Shown piece after piece: positions 43,814 to 53,400 of a stretch of DNA of 64,000 bases. How positions within the stretch are numbered: position 1 is the first letter of the stretch; each line of letters opens with the position of its first letter. Made by a program: the position numbers and the translations under genes. Origin of the DNA: Egbenema bharatensis (GTDB taxonomy: Bacteria > Cyanobacteriota > Cyanobacteriia > Elainellales > Elainellaceae); NCBI RefSeq assembly GCF_048077055.1, contig NZ_CP182236.1, positions 2,108,001 through 2,172,000 on the forward strand. The letters run 5' to 3'. Below the pieces are notes generated by a model. The model did no database searches and had not been told where the DNA came from. It saw nothing but the letters and a program-made list of their open reading frames with translations.

Positions 43814-45289
43814 TTAAAAATCAAACAGAACCGTATGGCCAGCCTTTTTCTGATCGCCTGTAAGCTCAAAAACCACATGCTTGACGATCGTGAATTCCTC
43901 CAGGGCATAGTGGGACATATCCTTGCCAAACCCGCTCTGCTTGAAGCCACCGTGGGGCATTTCGCTACAGATCGGGAGATGATCATTCACCCAGACCGTA
44001 CCGCATTCCATCGCTGCCGTCATGCGCATGGCTCTTTGAACGTTGCTAGTCCAGACGCTTCCCGCTAAACCGTAGGGCACATCGTTCGCCAGATGGATGG
44101 CTTCTGCCTCATCTGAGAATCGATTCACAACGACAACCGGGCCAAAAATTTCTTCCTGAACACAGTCTGCTGCCTGGGGCGCTTCCACCAGAATCGTGGG
44201 CGGATAGTAGAAGCCTTCCCCCTCTGGTAAGGTGCCTCCCGTGGCGATCGCAATGCCCTGCTGCTTGGCTTCTTCTACATAGCCGCTCACCTTCAGCCGT
44301 TGGGTTTGGCTAACCAGGGGGCCCATGTCTGTATCTTCTGCAAAGGGATCACCGATCTTGAGTTGGTTGGTCAGTTCCGTAAAGCGGCTGAGGAATGCAT
44401 CGAACACTTCATTCTGCACATAAAAGCGGGTGGCAGCGGTACAGTCCTGTCCCGTGTTCATAAATGCAGCCAGGAGACCTCCCCGAGCAGCAGCTTCAAT
44501 ATCCGCATCAGCAAACACCACGAAGGGTGCTTTCCCACCTAGTTCCAGCGTGACTCGTTTCACTAACGGGCTGGTCAGTTCCGCAATCCGCTTCCCGGTG
44601 CGGGTGCTGCCGGTGAAGGTGATCATCCGGGTATCGGGATGGGTGCAGATCGCTTCCCCCACTTCAGCTCCACCCGTAACGACGTTAATCAGTCCCTCCG
44701 GCAAGCCCGACTCCAGGGCAATCTTCGCCAGTTCGATCGTCGTGATGGGTGTGTTCGGGGCTGGCTTAATCACGATCGCATTTCCTGCGGCCAGGGCAGG
44801 GCTGAGCTTCCAGAGGGCCATCATGAACGGATAGTTCCAGGGGGTGATCGCTCCCACTACCCCGATCGGTTCTCGCCGCAGCAGGCTGGTATATCCTCCA
44901 ATGTATTCTCCGGCGGCAGCTCCCTCCTGACGACGCATCACGGAGGCAAAATAGCGCAGGTTATCAATGGCAAAGGGAATATCTCCCCCCGTGGTCAGCT
45001 TTAAGGGTTTACCAGCATTGCGGCTCTCTAATTGGGATAGTTCGTCACTTTTAGCCTCCAGGGCATCGGCAAATTTCAGCAGGGCAATGCTCCGTTCGCC
45101 GTAGGACAACGCTGCCCATTCCGCCTGTGCTCGTTTGGCGGCCTTCACCGCTCGATCGACCTCTGCTTGACTGCCCAGGGCAACCGTTGCGAAGGGTTTT
45201 CCTGTGGCGGGTTCAATTAAGTCTTCGCTGCCTGTAGGGACTAGCTCTCCGCCAATGACCATTGGGTAATGTGTCAGTTTCTCGTCCAT
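43814..45289 (-). CDS. Aldehyde dehydrogenase family protein (aminoaldehyde/betaine aldehyde type)
   Basis: About 491 residues from ATG 45289 (MDEKLTHYPMVIGGELVPTG), with GAGG just upstream; the longer frame from 45358 is less likely. NAD(P)-dependent ALDH: cofactor and active-site motifs ITPWNYPFMMALWKLSPALA, FTGSTRTGK, the general-base Glu in VTLELGGKAPF and the catalytic Cys in NTGQDCTAATRF are present. NTGQDCTA is typical of gamma-aminobutyraldehyde or betaine-aldehyde dehydrogenases, but the substrate is not certain. No choline or polyamine genes are adjacent. Confidence 0.9.
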   Translation of the reverse strand: MDEKLTHYPMVIGGELVPTGSEDLIEPATGKPFATVALGSQAEVDRAVKAAKRAQAEWAALSYGERSIALLKFADALEAKSDELSQLESRNAGKPLKLTTGGDIPFAIDNLRYFASVMRRQEGAAAGEYIGGYTSLLRREPIGVVGAITPWNYPFMMALWKLSPALAAGNAIVIKPAPNTPITTIELAKIALESGLPEGLINVVTGGAEVGEAICTHPDTRMITFTGSTRTGKRIAELTSPLVKRVTLELGGKAPFVVFADADIEAAARGGLLAAFMNTGQDCTAATRFYVQNEVFDAFLSRFTELTNQLKIGDPFAEDTDMGPLVSQTQRLKVSGYVEEAKQQGIAIATGGTLPEGEGFYYPPTILVEAPQAADCVQEEIFGPVVVVNRFSDEAEAIHLANDVPYGLAGSVWTSNVQRAMRMTAAMECGTVWVNDHLPICSEMPHGGFKQSGFGKDMSHYALEEFTIVKHVVFELTGDQKKAGHTVLFDF

Positions 45290-45689
45290 AAAAACCTCGT
45301 GTTCCACCAATGAATACCGGATGATAGCGATACCTGAAGGGGTAGCTGCTCGCTTCAAACCCTGTTCAGCTTAGGATACCTGGGAACGTGCTATCGTCTC
45401 GCGCAATACACGATTTGCAGGTTGATCAGGTTAAAAGTTGATTGGATTGAAACGGGTCAGCCGTACCCATTCTATGAATCTATTGTGGCGAATCAGCGAT
45501 CGCTGCCTTTGCAGTTTGCAATAGTATCGTGGACTACATTTTCTCCCACAGCATAAATAGGCTGCTTTTGAATGTGATTGAAAACACAAAATAATGCGAC
45601 CTCGATCGCCCTATCCTACCCTCAAATCACCGATGCTAATAGAGACTCAACTCTAGCCGAGTCATTAACAGGGAACACACGACTTGCCG

Positions 45690-45720
45690 ACAGCAACCGA
45701 AAGGAAGCTGTTGGTTTTTT
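45690..45720 (+). terminator. GNRA-capped terminator-like hairpin
   Basis: ACAGC pairs with GCTGT around an AA/AA internal loop and a CC-GAAA-GG tetraloop stem, followed by TGGTTTTTT. No gene ends upstream of it on the plus strand, so it may end a small RNA or attenuate the downstream gene. Confidence 0.55.
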
Positions 45721-45850
45721 ATTTGCCCCTGGGAATCCCGATGATGCCTCATGATCCCCCCGATATGATCCCCCCAATCCGCGATCGAACTGTGGGCGCG
45801 TATCCATCGAGCCGATGCACTGCAAGCGATAATGAACCAGGGATACTATC

Positions 45851-45898
45851 CATGAAAGATAATATTCATGAAAGATAATATCCATAAAAGATAATCAC
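45851..45898 (+). repeat. Three 16-bp tandem repeats before the TldD/PmbA gene
   Basis: CATGAAAGATAATATT, CATGAAAGATAATATC and CATAAAAGATAATCAC follow each other directly, ending 25 bp before the ATG at 45923. Each contains a TAATAT-like element that could serve as a -10 box. Confidence 0.75.
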
Positions 45899-45922
45899 CC
45901 TGACGGTGCAAAAAAGGAATAG

Positions 45923-47260
45923 ATGGACAGTTTGAGTTTGGAAACGACGTTTGATCGCCTTGTGACGGCTTTATTAGACGAACTCCATGAGGACGAATAT
46001 CTGACGCTGCGGCTCCTGGGAGAACAAAGCCAGTTCGTTCGGTTTAATCAAGCCAAGGTACGCCAGGCGGGATGCGTGAGTGATGCAGAAGTGCGCCTGA
46101 CCTTCATGCAAAACCAGCGTACGAGTTCGTTTGCTTTCCCGGTCACTGGAAACTGGGAAACGGACTGGAATCGGGGGCGATCGGCGTTGTCGGACTTGCG
46201 GGAAGAAGTCGCTCAATTACCGGCGGATCCATACCTGGTTCTACCGGAAGGGGATGCCACCAGCCGAGATGTCCATACGGGGGCATTGCTGCCGCCTGAA
46301 GCAGTGGTGGATGCCATTTTGCCATCCGTTGCCGATTTGGACTTCACAGGTTTTTATGCTGCTGGTTCCCTGGTGCGGGGCTATGCCGATTCGATTGGGC
46401 AAAAACACTGGTTTGCGACGGAATCCTTTGCCCTGGATTATTCTCTGTTCACGGAGGCAGGACAGGCGGTGAAGTCCACCTTTGCGGGCAGCCAGTGGGA
46501 TCAATCTACCTATACAGCCAAACTCGCCCTTGCCCGACAGCAGCTTGAACAACTCATCCAGTCCCCCAAGGTGATACCCAGGGGGCAATATCGCACCTAC
46601 TTAGCTCCCGCTGCCGTTTCAGAACTGTTGCAAATGTTCTCCTGGGGCGGATTGAGTGAGTCATCCCTGCGGCGAGGAGGTAGTGCGTTGCGGCTGCTTC
46701 AGCAGGGTGAAAAACGCTTATCAACTGCCTTTCACTTAACTGAGAATTTCCAGCGGGGATTGGTGCCTCGCTTTAATGAGTGGGGAGAAGTGGCTCCTGT
46801 AAAACTCCCCCTGATTCAGGCGGGACAGTTAGCCAATACGCTGATTAATTCTCGAACCGCCAAGGAGTATAACCTGACCCCCAACGGTGCCAATATTCGA
46901 GAGTCCCTCCGATCGCCTGAAATTGCGCCGGGAGATTTGCCCCAATCTGACGTTTTGCGGGCCCTCGATCGCGGTTTGTATGTTTCCAACTTGCATTATC
47001 TCAACTGGAGCGATCGACCTACTGGACGGGTGACAGGCATGACCCGTTACGCCTGTTTTTGGGTCGAAGATGGCGAAATTGTTGCCCCGATTCAAAACCT
47101 GCGTTTTGATGAAAGCCTCTATCGCTATTTTGGGGAAAATCTGATCGCCCTGACGGATTTTCAAGAGTTTATTCCTGAAGTGGGAACCTATGATCATCGA
47201 GATTTAGGAGGTAGTTGGGTGCCAGGAGCGTTGGTGGAAGCCTTTACCTATACGCTGTAG
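45923..47260 (+). CDS. TldD/PmbA family protein
   Basis: A 445-residue protein of the cyanobacterial TldE/PmbA-like type. N-terminal EDEYLTLRLLGEQSQFVRFN, QAKVRQAG is the family's variable domain; the C-terminal half shows the beta-rich core (PRGQYRTYLAPAAVSELLQM, GLVPRFNEWGEVAPVKLPLI, YVSNLHYLNWSDRPTGRVTG). TldD/TldE form a heterodimeric metalloprotease that degrades peptides; the HExxxH zinc site belongs to TldD, and no such motif is seen here, so this looks like the non-catalytic partner. No TldD gene is in the window. Confidence 0.85.
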   Translation: MDSLSLETTFDRLVTALLDELHEDEYLTLRLLGEQSQFVRFNQAKVRQAGCVSDAEVRLTFMQNQRTSSFAFPVTGNWETDWNRGRSALSDLREEVAQLPADPYLVLPEGDATSRDVHTGALLPPEAVVDAILPSVADLDFTGFYAAGSLVRGYADSIGQKHWFATESFALDYSLFTEAGQAVKSTFAGSQWDQSTYTAKLALARQQLEQLIQSPKVIPRGQYRTYLAPAAVSELLQMFSWGGLSESSLRRGGSALRLLQQGEKRLSTAFHLTENFQRGLVPRFNEWGEVAPVKLPLIQAGQLANTLINSRTAKEYNLTPNGANIRESLRSPEIAPGDLPQSDVLRALDRGLYVSNLHYLNWSDRPTGRVTGMTRYACFWVEDGEIVAPIQNLRFDESLYRYFGENLIALTDFQEFIPEVGTYDHRDLGGSWVPGALVEAFTYTL

Positions 47261-47376
47261 GCGATCGAGCATCATCCTGCTTAAGCTGCAGGACAAATTT
47301 ACGTTAGGACAAGGAGGGACAGTGCCCTCATGCAGGGGTTCCCCCCCTGCACCCCGGACTGATCCAAATGCGTAGC

Positions 47377-47446
47377 CCTGATTTCACTATCCTGATTTCA
47401 TCATCCTGATTTCATCATCCTGATTTCATCACCCTGATTTCATCAT
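47377..47446 (+). repeat. Five tandem 14-bp repeats
   Basis: The unit CCTGATTTCATCAT occurs five times in direct succession, with changes only in the first copy (CACTAT end) and fourth copy (CATCAC end). It is noncoding and about 120 bp after the TldD/PmbA stop. Confidence 0.85.
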
Positions 47447-47682
47447 CCTGGAGCTTCACAGCAGGGAGCAGGAAGGGCGATCGGTTTCTTCGGCTTCTTC
47501 CTGTAACTGCAAGAAAAAAGTTAAGCAGGAATTATGCAATATAAATAAAATTTATATTATTTCCCCATTTCAATTTGCCGTTTTTATGGTTAAGCTACGA
47601 ATATAGCCAGTTGAATGGCTCTGGACTAAAGGGCTGTTGCGCTGACACTAGTAGACCTTGGCGTGCGTTTAGCTACCGTAGA

Positions 47683-47716
47683 GCGGGCATCCTGCCCGCG
47701 CAGGCTAGAAGCCTGC
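47683..47716. repeat. Double hairpin repeat
   Basis: Two adjacent palindromes, GCGGGCATCCTGCCCGC (47683-47699) and GCAGGCTAGAAGCCTGC (47700-47716). The same two-hairpin arrangement recurs at about 61516-61546. It is related to, but distinct from, the GGGCATCTTGCCC family. Confidence 0.75.
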
Positions 47717-47850
47717 CCTACAGATGGTAGGCATATTCAAGCCGCAGTGTACTAGGGGCTATCAGGGGCATTAACGACTGTTGACTTCAGCTCAGTTCTC
47801 TCATTTCGTTCTGCAATTCATTTAGTCCTGCAATTCCTCTCCCCATCGCT

Positions 47851-48183
47851 ATGCTTAACCTTGTTTTAGAACGGCTCAAACGCAATCGATCGACGGGTAC
47901 TGCAACAGACACCCAGCGGCTTTCCTTCGATGGGTTATCCCCCCTGCGCCAGTGGTTAAATGGGCTAGAAATTCGTCATGCTGCTCTGGCTCATTTCATC
48001 TGTCGCACGATTCCGGTGCAATGCCCATTTGCACGAACCATTTCCCTGTTCGGTTACACCATTCTCCAGATTCCGCCCCTGTGTAAACTCAATCCACTCT
48101 ACGAGGAGGTCGTTTCCCTGCGGTTTCGAGCACTCTGCTATTTAACGGACGAATGTGGTGAAGATGTGCGCTGTTATTGCTAA
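47851..48183 (+). CDS. Mo-dependent nitrogenase C-terminal domain protein
   Basis: A 110-residue protein. The conserved end CPFARTISLFGYTILQIPPL, CKLNPLYEEVVSLRFRALCY and LTDECGEDV is the signature of the small cyanobacterial family called Mo-dependent nitrogenase C-terminal. Despite the name, members occur widely, including in non-fixing strains, and no nif gene is present here. Function unknown. It is followed closely by a small membrane protein and a psiE-like gene. Confidence 0.82.
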   Translation: MLNLVLERLKRNRSTGTATDTQRLSFDGLSPLRQWLNGLEIRHAALAHFICRTIPVQCPFARTISLFGYTILQIPPLCKLNPLYEEVVSLRFRALCYLTDECGEDVRCYC

Positions 48184-48213
48184 ATCGACAACTTCAACAA
48201 TGAGAGCAGAATC

Positions 48214-48462
48214 ATGAATAAAGCCTCCTATCAACTGCAAGAAGCTCTAGGCAATGGCTGGTCTATACAAATTTACAGCCGCGATCGTCGTCTGCTGTGT
48301 TCGCTTGATCCATCCCACGGTTGGATGTTTCTCATAGGTGTTGTATTGGGCTTTATCATAGCCCTGGTGAGTTTAAGCGGACAAGTTTCTGCCCAGTCTC
48401 TACCCACAGCCTCCTCTTCTTCCTTTTCAGCCCCAATTACTGCTCCATTGAGTTTGGATTAG
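48214..48462 (+). CDS. Small single-span membrane protein, uncharacterised
   Basis: 82 residues. The N-terminal 35 are soluble (QLQEALGNGWSIQIYSRDRR), one membrane helix follows (GWMFLIGVVLGFIIALVSLS), and the end is Ser/Pro-rich. It starts 30 bp after the nitrogenase-domain gene and is probably cotranscribed. No family is recognised. Confidence 0.55.
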   Translation: MNKASYQLQEALGNGWSIQIYSRDRRLLCSLDPSHGWMFLIGVVLGFIIALVSLSGQVSAQSLPTASSSSFSAPITAPLSLD

Positions 48463-48534
48463 GAATAGGGATTCATAGTCTGGAATTTTCGTGGGGTAAG
48501 CATCTTGCCTGCCCAGTGAGTGAAGTCAAGCACT
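48460..48534 (+). repeat. Extended dispersed repeat unit, diverged copy D
   Basis: AGGAATAGGGATTCATAGTC, TGGAATTTTCGTGGGGTAAG, CATCTTGCCTGCCCAGTGAG and TGAAGTCAAGCACTG align with copies A-C along their full length with scattered substitutions, including in the hairpin core. It is therefore an older insertion. Confidence 0.75.
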
Positions 48535-48998
48535 GTATTCGTTTAAGCAACGCTCTCTGATTCACTTGATTATTTTGATCCATCAACCAGTTGTTAATTG
48601 GTAATCCTTCTATGAACGGTCATCAATCTTCTTCTCTTCCGTGGTATCGCTGGTTGAATAGCGATCGAGTTCTTCGGTTACTGGAGACTGTCCAGGATTT
48701 CATTATCATTTGTCTCTGTATTGGTTTATTCAGCTTCATGGTAATCCAATTGCGAGAGATGGTACTATCTCTTCTCCCACCCCTGGACTTTCAAAATGTC
48801 ACGTCAGATATTTTGTTCTTGTTGATTTTGGTTGAGTTATTCCGTTTGCTGATTATCTATTTGAAAGAACATCGAGTATCAATCGGCGTTGCAGTTGAGG
48901 TATCCATTGTCTCCGTTCTGCGAGAGATTATTGTTCGTGGCATTCTGGAAACACCCTGGATTCAAGTATTGGTTACTTGTGTTTTCCTACTTGCACTA

Positions 48999-50217
48999 GT
49001 AGATTGTCAGCCTTGATTTGAAGGGTAAATGGATTGATAATTTGAGCTATCTCCAATCAGTCAAACCATTATGGCGCGAAAAAAATACATCGTTTCTCTA
49101 ACTGCTGAAGAACGAAAAGAGTTGGAGCAACTCACTACAACTGGCAAAGTTGCTGCTTACAAAATGAACCATGCACGGATTTTGCTCAAAGCCGACACCA
49201 ACCAAGAAGATGGAGGATGGACGGATCAAGCAATTAGCCAAGCACTCGACATCAGTGTAGCGACGATTGAACGGGTGCGGCAACGCTTTGTTGAAACAGG
49301 TCTAGAGAGTGCCTTGAGTCGGCAAGTGCAGCAACAACGCAAACCGCGCCGCCTCGATGGATCCCAAGAAGCACATCTGATTGCGATGACCTGTAGTGAG
49401 CCTCCCGAAGGACAAGCCCGTTGGAGTCTGCGCTTGTTAGCTGAGCGAATGGTGGAATTAGAGGTGGTCGAAAGCATCTGCCATGAAACCGTTCGACAAA
49501 CGCTGAAAAAAACGACCTCAAGCCCTGGTTGAAAGAATGCTGGGTGATTCCTCCCGAGTCCAATGCGACGTTTGTCTACTACATGGAAGATATCTTAAGT
49601 GTCTACACCCGCTCTTACGACTCACGCTATCCCGTAGTTTGTTTTGACGAAACCAGCAAACAGTTAGTCAAGGAAACCCAAGTCCCTTTACCGATTGAAC
49701 CGGGTCAACCGCCGCGCTATGACTACGAGTATGAACGAAACGGGGTCAACAATCTGTTCATGTTCGTTGAGCCCTTAGCGGGTTGGAGACATGTCCAAGT
49801 CACAGACCGGCGCACCAAGCACGATTATGCCCAGCAAATGAAATACTTGGTCGACGAGCGTTATCCGGATGCGGAGTGGGTCACGGTTGTCCAAGACCAA
49901 CTCAACACTCATGACCCTTCGGCATTGTATGCCACCTTTGAACCCCAAGAAGCCAAGCGGATCCTCGATAAGTTGGAATTTCATTACACCCCGGTTCACG
50001 GCAGTTGGCTCAATATGGCTGAAACTGAACTCAGTGTTTTAGCCCGCCAATGTCTAGATCGCCGCATTCCAGATCAACCGTCATTGCAACAAGAAACACT
50101 AGCGTGGGAGCAGCGCAGGAATGCTCAACTGCGAACCATCGATTGGCAATTTACCACGGAAGATGCACGGGTTAAACTCAAACGACTTTACCCTTCATTT
50201 CAACCTTGACAGACCAC
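48999..50217 (+). mobile_element. IS630-family insertion sequence
   Basis: A 1219-bp element flanked by TA on both sides (48997-48998 and 50218-50219), the target duplicated by IS630/Tc1-mariner elements. Imperfect terminal inverted repeats of 31 bp (48999-49029 and 50187-50217) match at 23 positions; the inner 8 bases (AAGGGTAAA and its complement) are perfect. It carries one transposase split into two frames. It is inserted in a psiE-like gene. Confidence 0.93.
49071..50209 (+). CDS. IS630-family transposase made by -1 frameshift
   Basis: Frame A (49071-49532) encodes a helix-turn-helix DNA-binding half (SQALDISVATIERVRQRFVE). Frame B (to 50209) encodes the catalytic half with the DDE triad: Asp in VCFDETSKQL, Asp in VVQDQLNTHD and Glu in LNMAETELSVLARQ (GSWLNMAE is a family hallmark). 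The frames overlap in -1 register at a run of seven A residues (49506-49512). Slipping there gives the continuous product LKKNDLKPWLKECW and a full-length protein of about 379 residues. Programmed ribosomal frameshifting or polymerase slippage is common in such elements, so the gene is probably functional. Confidence 0.9.
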
Positions 50218-50405
50218 TAGGAGCATTGCTCATCATCCGCGTCTGGTTACCGCCAACGTTTGATGGAATTGATCCAGAACAATTCATCTCAGAACGCCAT
50301 CGATCGCGTCTGGGAAATCGATCGCAACTGAACTATCATCCTAATGATCAGCACTCCGAGGGTTGAAATGCTTCTTTTTCGGCTTCATTAAGCCATACAA
50401 ATCCA

Positions 50406-53400
50406 TCAATTGCTCTGTTGAGTCAGCAGTTCTACTTTGTTGATTAACTCTACAGTCGAAAACCCTTTCGTTAAGTAATCCGTTGCGCCAAGCCGCTTTG
50501 CTTCCGAAAACCATTCCTCTGATAACCGTGATGAAACCACTAGAATGGGCATTTTCATTTCAGCCTGACGACAGCGATCGGTTAACGTGAACCCATCCAT
50601 GTTGGGCATTTCAATATCGGTAATGATCAGGGTTGGTGTATGTTTTTGTAGCCAGTTCCAGGCTTCTAGCCCGTCTGAGCAGGTGTGGGTCGTATAACCA
50701 TAGGCAGTCAGGCTGGCTTCAATGCGGCGACGGATCAGGGCGGCATCATCCACAATCAAGATCGCGGATACGGTCTCTTCGGCTTTGGGAAGAGCAGGGG
50801 ATAGCGTACGCAAATGAGAGGGAACTGACCTGGGTTTGAGAACGCGATCGGCAATGGTGGCAGCATTCAGGACGGGTATCAGGGTGCCATTTGCCTGCAA
50901 GCTGACCCCAATCAGTCCCTCTGGAGCAATTAAGGGAGACGGGATTGGGCTGATTAATAAATTTGACTGACCGAGCAGTTCATCTGCAACCAGCCACAAG
51001 CTCTGCGCACTGTCTGTGGGAGTAACGGCGACACAAACTGCTGTATCAGGAAGCGATCGTGGTGCAGTGTGAGGCTGCCAGTACTCTAATAAATCCAGGG
51101 CAGGAGCTGAACCGCTTTGATCCGTTACCATCCAGGTGGCGGCGATCGGCACTTCGCTGGGCGTATCGGAGGTGGCTTGAATCGACAGGGTATCGAATAG
51201 AGTGGTGGTTTTAATTTCCTCCGTCGGCAGGGCGAAGGTGCGGTTTCCGGCTTGCAACAGCAGACAGGAGACAAGTAAGTGAGGCACAGGAACCTGGAGA
51301 TTAAAGGTGGTGCCCTGCCCAGGTACGGTATCCAGGCTCAATTTCCCTCCCAGGCGATCGATTTGGGCGGCGATGACATCCATGCCGACCCCCCGTCCTG
51401 CCACCTCCGTCACCTGCGTTTCAGAGCTAAACCCTGGCTGACAAATCACTGCCAGCAATTCAGAGGGAGTTTGGGTTTGGGTCAGGCGGAGTCCCAGGGA
51501 TTTGGCTCTGGCGCAAATTGCCTCCGGGTTCATGCCCCGTCCATCATCCCGAATTGAGAGTTGAAACGCATTCCCCCGCCGCTGAAGGGCAATCCAGATT
51601 GTTCCCTGTTCCGGTTTCCCCTGGGCAAGGCGTACTTCGGGAGATTCCAGCCCATGGGCATAGGCATTGCGAATGAAGTGTAGTAGGGCAGGTTCCAGGT
51701 GGCGAAGGGTGCTGACATCCAGTTCGATCGATTCTCCTTCGATCTGCAATTGGGCAGGTTTACCAAATCGAGTGATCAGGTCGCGTAGAATGGCTCTTGC
51801 CCGGAATCCGAGGCGTTGGAAAGGCAACCGCCGAGAATCTTCCACCGTTGTTTGCAGCTTGAGGAGATTAGTATCCAATTGCAGCAAACCTTCCGCCGTT
51901 TGTTGAGCCGTTTTTTCAGCTTCCGCTCCCAGTTCTGCCAGGCGCAGGCTGGTCTCCAGGAGCCGATTCAGGGTTGTATAACCCTGGCGATAACGTTCTG
52001 GAACGGGCCCCTTTCGGGTTCGCCGCAGATCATCCAGAAGGGCATAATCATCTTGAAGTTGTCGCAGACTGGTGATGTACTGTGATCCTTCCTGGGCCAG
52101 CGTGACAAGCTGCATAATTTGAGTTTGCAGGGTTTGGTAAAATCCCCTGGCGATGCGGCTAGCCAGTAGTGTCTCAACCAGGTGCTGGGCAGACTGATCC
52201 AACTTTTGCAGGGTTACGGGAATCTGTACGGAATCTGCTGGAGTCGTGGGTTGCGGCGGGGCAGAAGTCTGCTGGCGTAGGGGTTGTGCCTCAGCGTTTA
52301 GCCAGTTGGGATTGCTGAAGTCCGGTAAGTTGGACGATGCTTCTATTGATGCAGATAAAAATTCAGAGCCAGGGGTTGATTCCGATTCATGGAAACGTGC
52401 AAAGAGAAATTCAGAGCCTTCAACAGATGTTGACTGGAATAGGTCTTCAACAGCATCAAACTCAGGGTCGATCGACGGTTCTGCTACAATCAACTCATCC
52501 ACTGCGGGTAACTTATCCAAAAAAGACCCGATCGCAGATAACGGGTCTGTCTCTAATGCAGAACTGAATTCAATCAATGAGTTCTCTAAACTGGAGTATT
52601 CCGGTTCGATCGCTCCTTCCTGTTCGGGTTCAGAAAGGAGTAAGTTGAAATGATTTGTACCGGAATCATGCCAGTCTGAAGTTTGGGTGATTGAATTGGT
52701 TTCCCCTTGGATAGCTGTATCCGATTCTGTCTCATTCTCAGGAACGTCCAGCAGCTCAAACTCAAACGCTACGGCTTGTCCCCCTTCCCTGGCGCAGTCC
52801 TTCAGGGCATGAAAAAAACGTAGCCATTGCGATCGCCAAATTTGGTTATAGGGACAATCCAATAGGATGGTGGTTTGCTCAAGCAAATCTGCCCAACCTG
52901 CGGCCAACTTCAGGTCATTGCCGATTGTTTGTAGTTGGCTGATAGTTTGCTGCGCTGTATTGAATAGCAGGTCTGTCACTTTGCCCTGGTCAGGGGTGCG
53001 CTCCAGCGCAATTTCCAGATCCAGAACCACCAGATCCAACCCTTGTTCCGCAAATTCTTGATGGAGTTGATTTTGGGCATTCCAGGTGGGGAGATATTGC
53101 GCTCGAATGTGTTGATGCAGAACTTGAATGCGGTTGAGGGTGGGTTCAATGGGAGCGATCGGCAGTTCATCGCTAGAAAGTTCCAGAGTTCCAGATAGCA
53201 ACTCTCCCGCCTCCAGCAAAATCTGACTCAGTTGGCCATCGCTCAGGGAGGGCGCAGGATGAAGATAGCGCAGATCGGACAACACATCTTCTAATGCTGT
53301 GGATACTGCCACAATCGTCTCTGCTGCGATCGTCACAGCCCCCCCCTTAATGGTATGGATACAGCGATAAAGTTCCTGAATATCTTCTGCCCAGGCAGAG

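Larger units (their letters stand above)
45290..45922. other. Divergent region upstream of the TldD/PmbA gene
   Basis: 633 bp with no protein gene. It contains a terminator-like hairpin at 45690-45720 and three 16-bp repeats at 45851-45898. The interval 45600-45720 (GAGACTC/GAGTC hairpin followed by the terminator-like hairpin) could be a leader or small RNA. Confidence 0.5.
47261..47850. other. Repeat-rich intergenic region
   Basis: 590 bp without a supported gene: five 14-bp repeats at 47377-47446, an AT-rich tract at about 47530-47590 (ATAAATAAAATTTATATTAT, a probable promoter region), and the double hairpin at 47683-47716. Confidence 0.55.
48612..50366 (+). pseudogene. psiE: psiE-like gene interrupted by an IS630-family element
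   Basis: The 5' part (48612-48998, MNGHQSSSLPWYRWLNSDRV onward) and the 3' part (50220-50366) join in one frame if the inserted element and one copy of the TA target are removed: LLALGALLIIRVWLPPTFDG spans the junction. The restored protein has about 177 residues and four hydrophobic helices (DFIIICLCIGLFSFMVI; DILFLLILVELFRLLIIYLK), fitting the phosphate-starvation-inducible PsiE family of membrane proteins. The flanks have no other lesions, so the insertion is probably recent. As it stands, a truncated protein ending ALVDCQP would be made. Confidence 0.85.

Noticed and set aside
47851..48183. Evidence for nitrogen fixation
   Set aside because: The domain name mentions nitrogenase but this small family is widespread in cyanobacteria, and no nif, fdx or hup gene is in the window.
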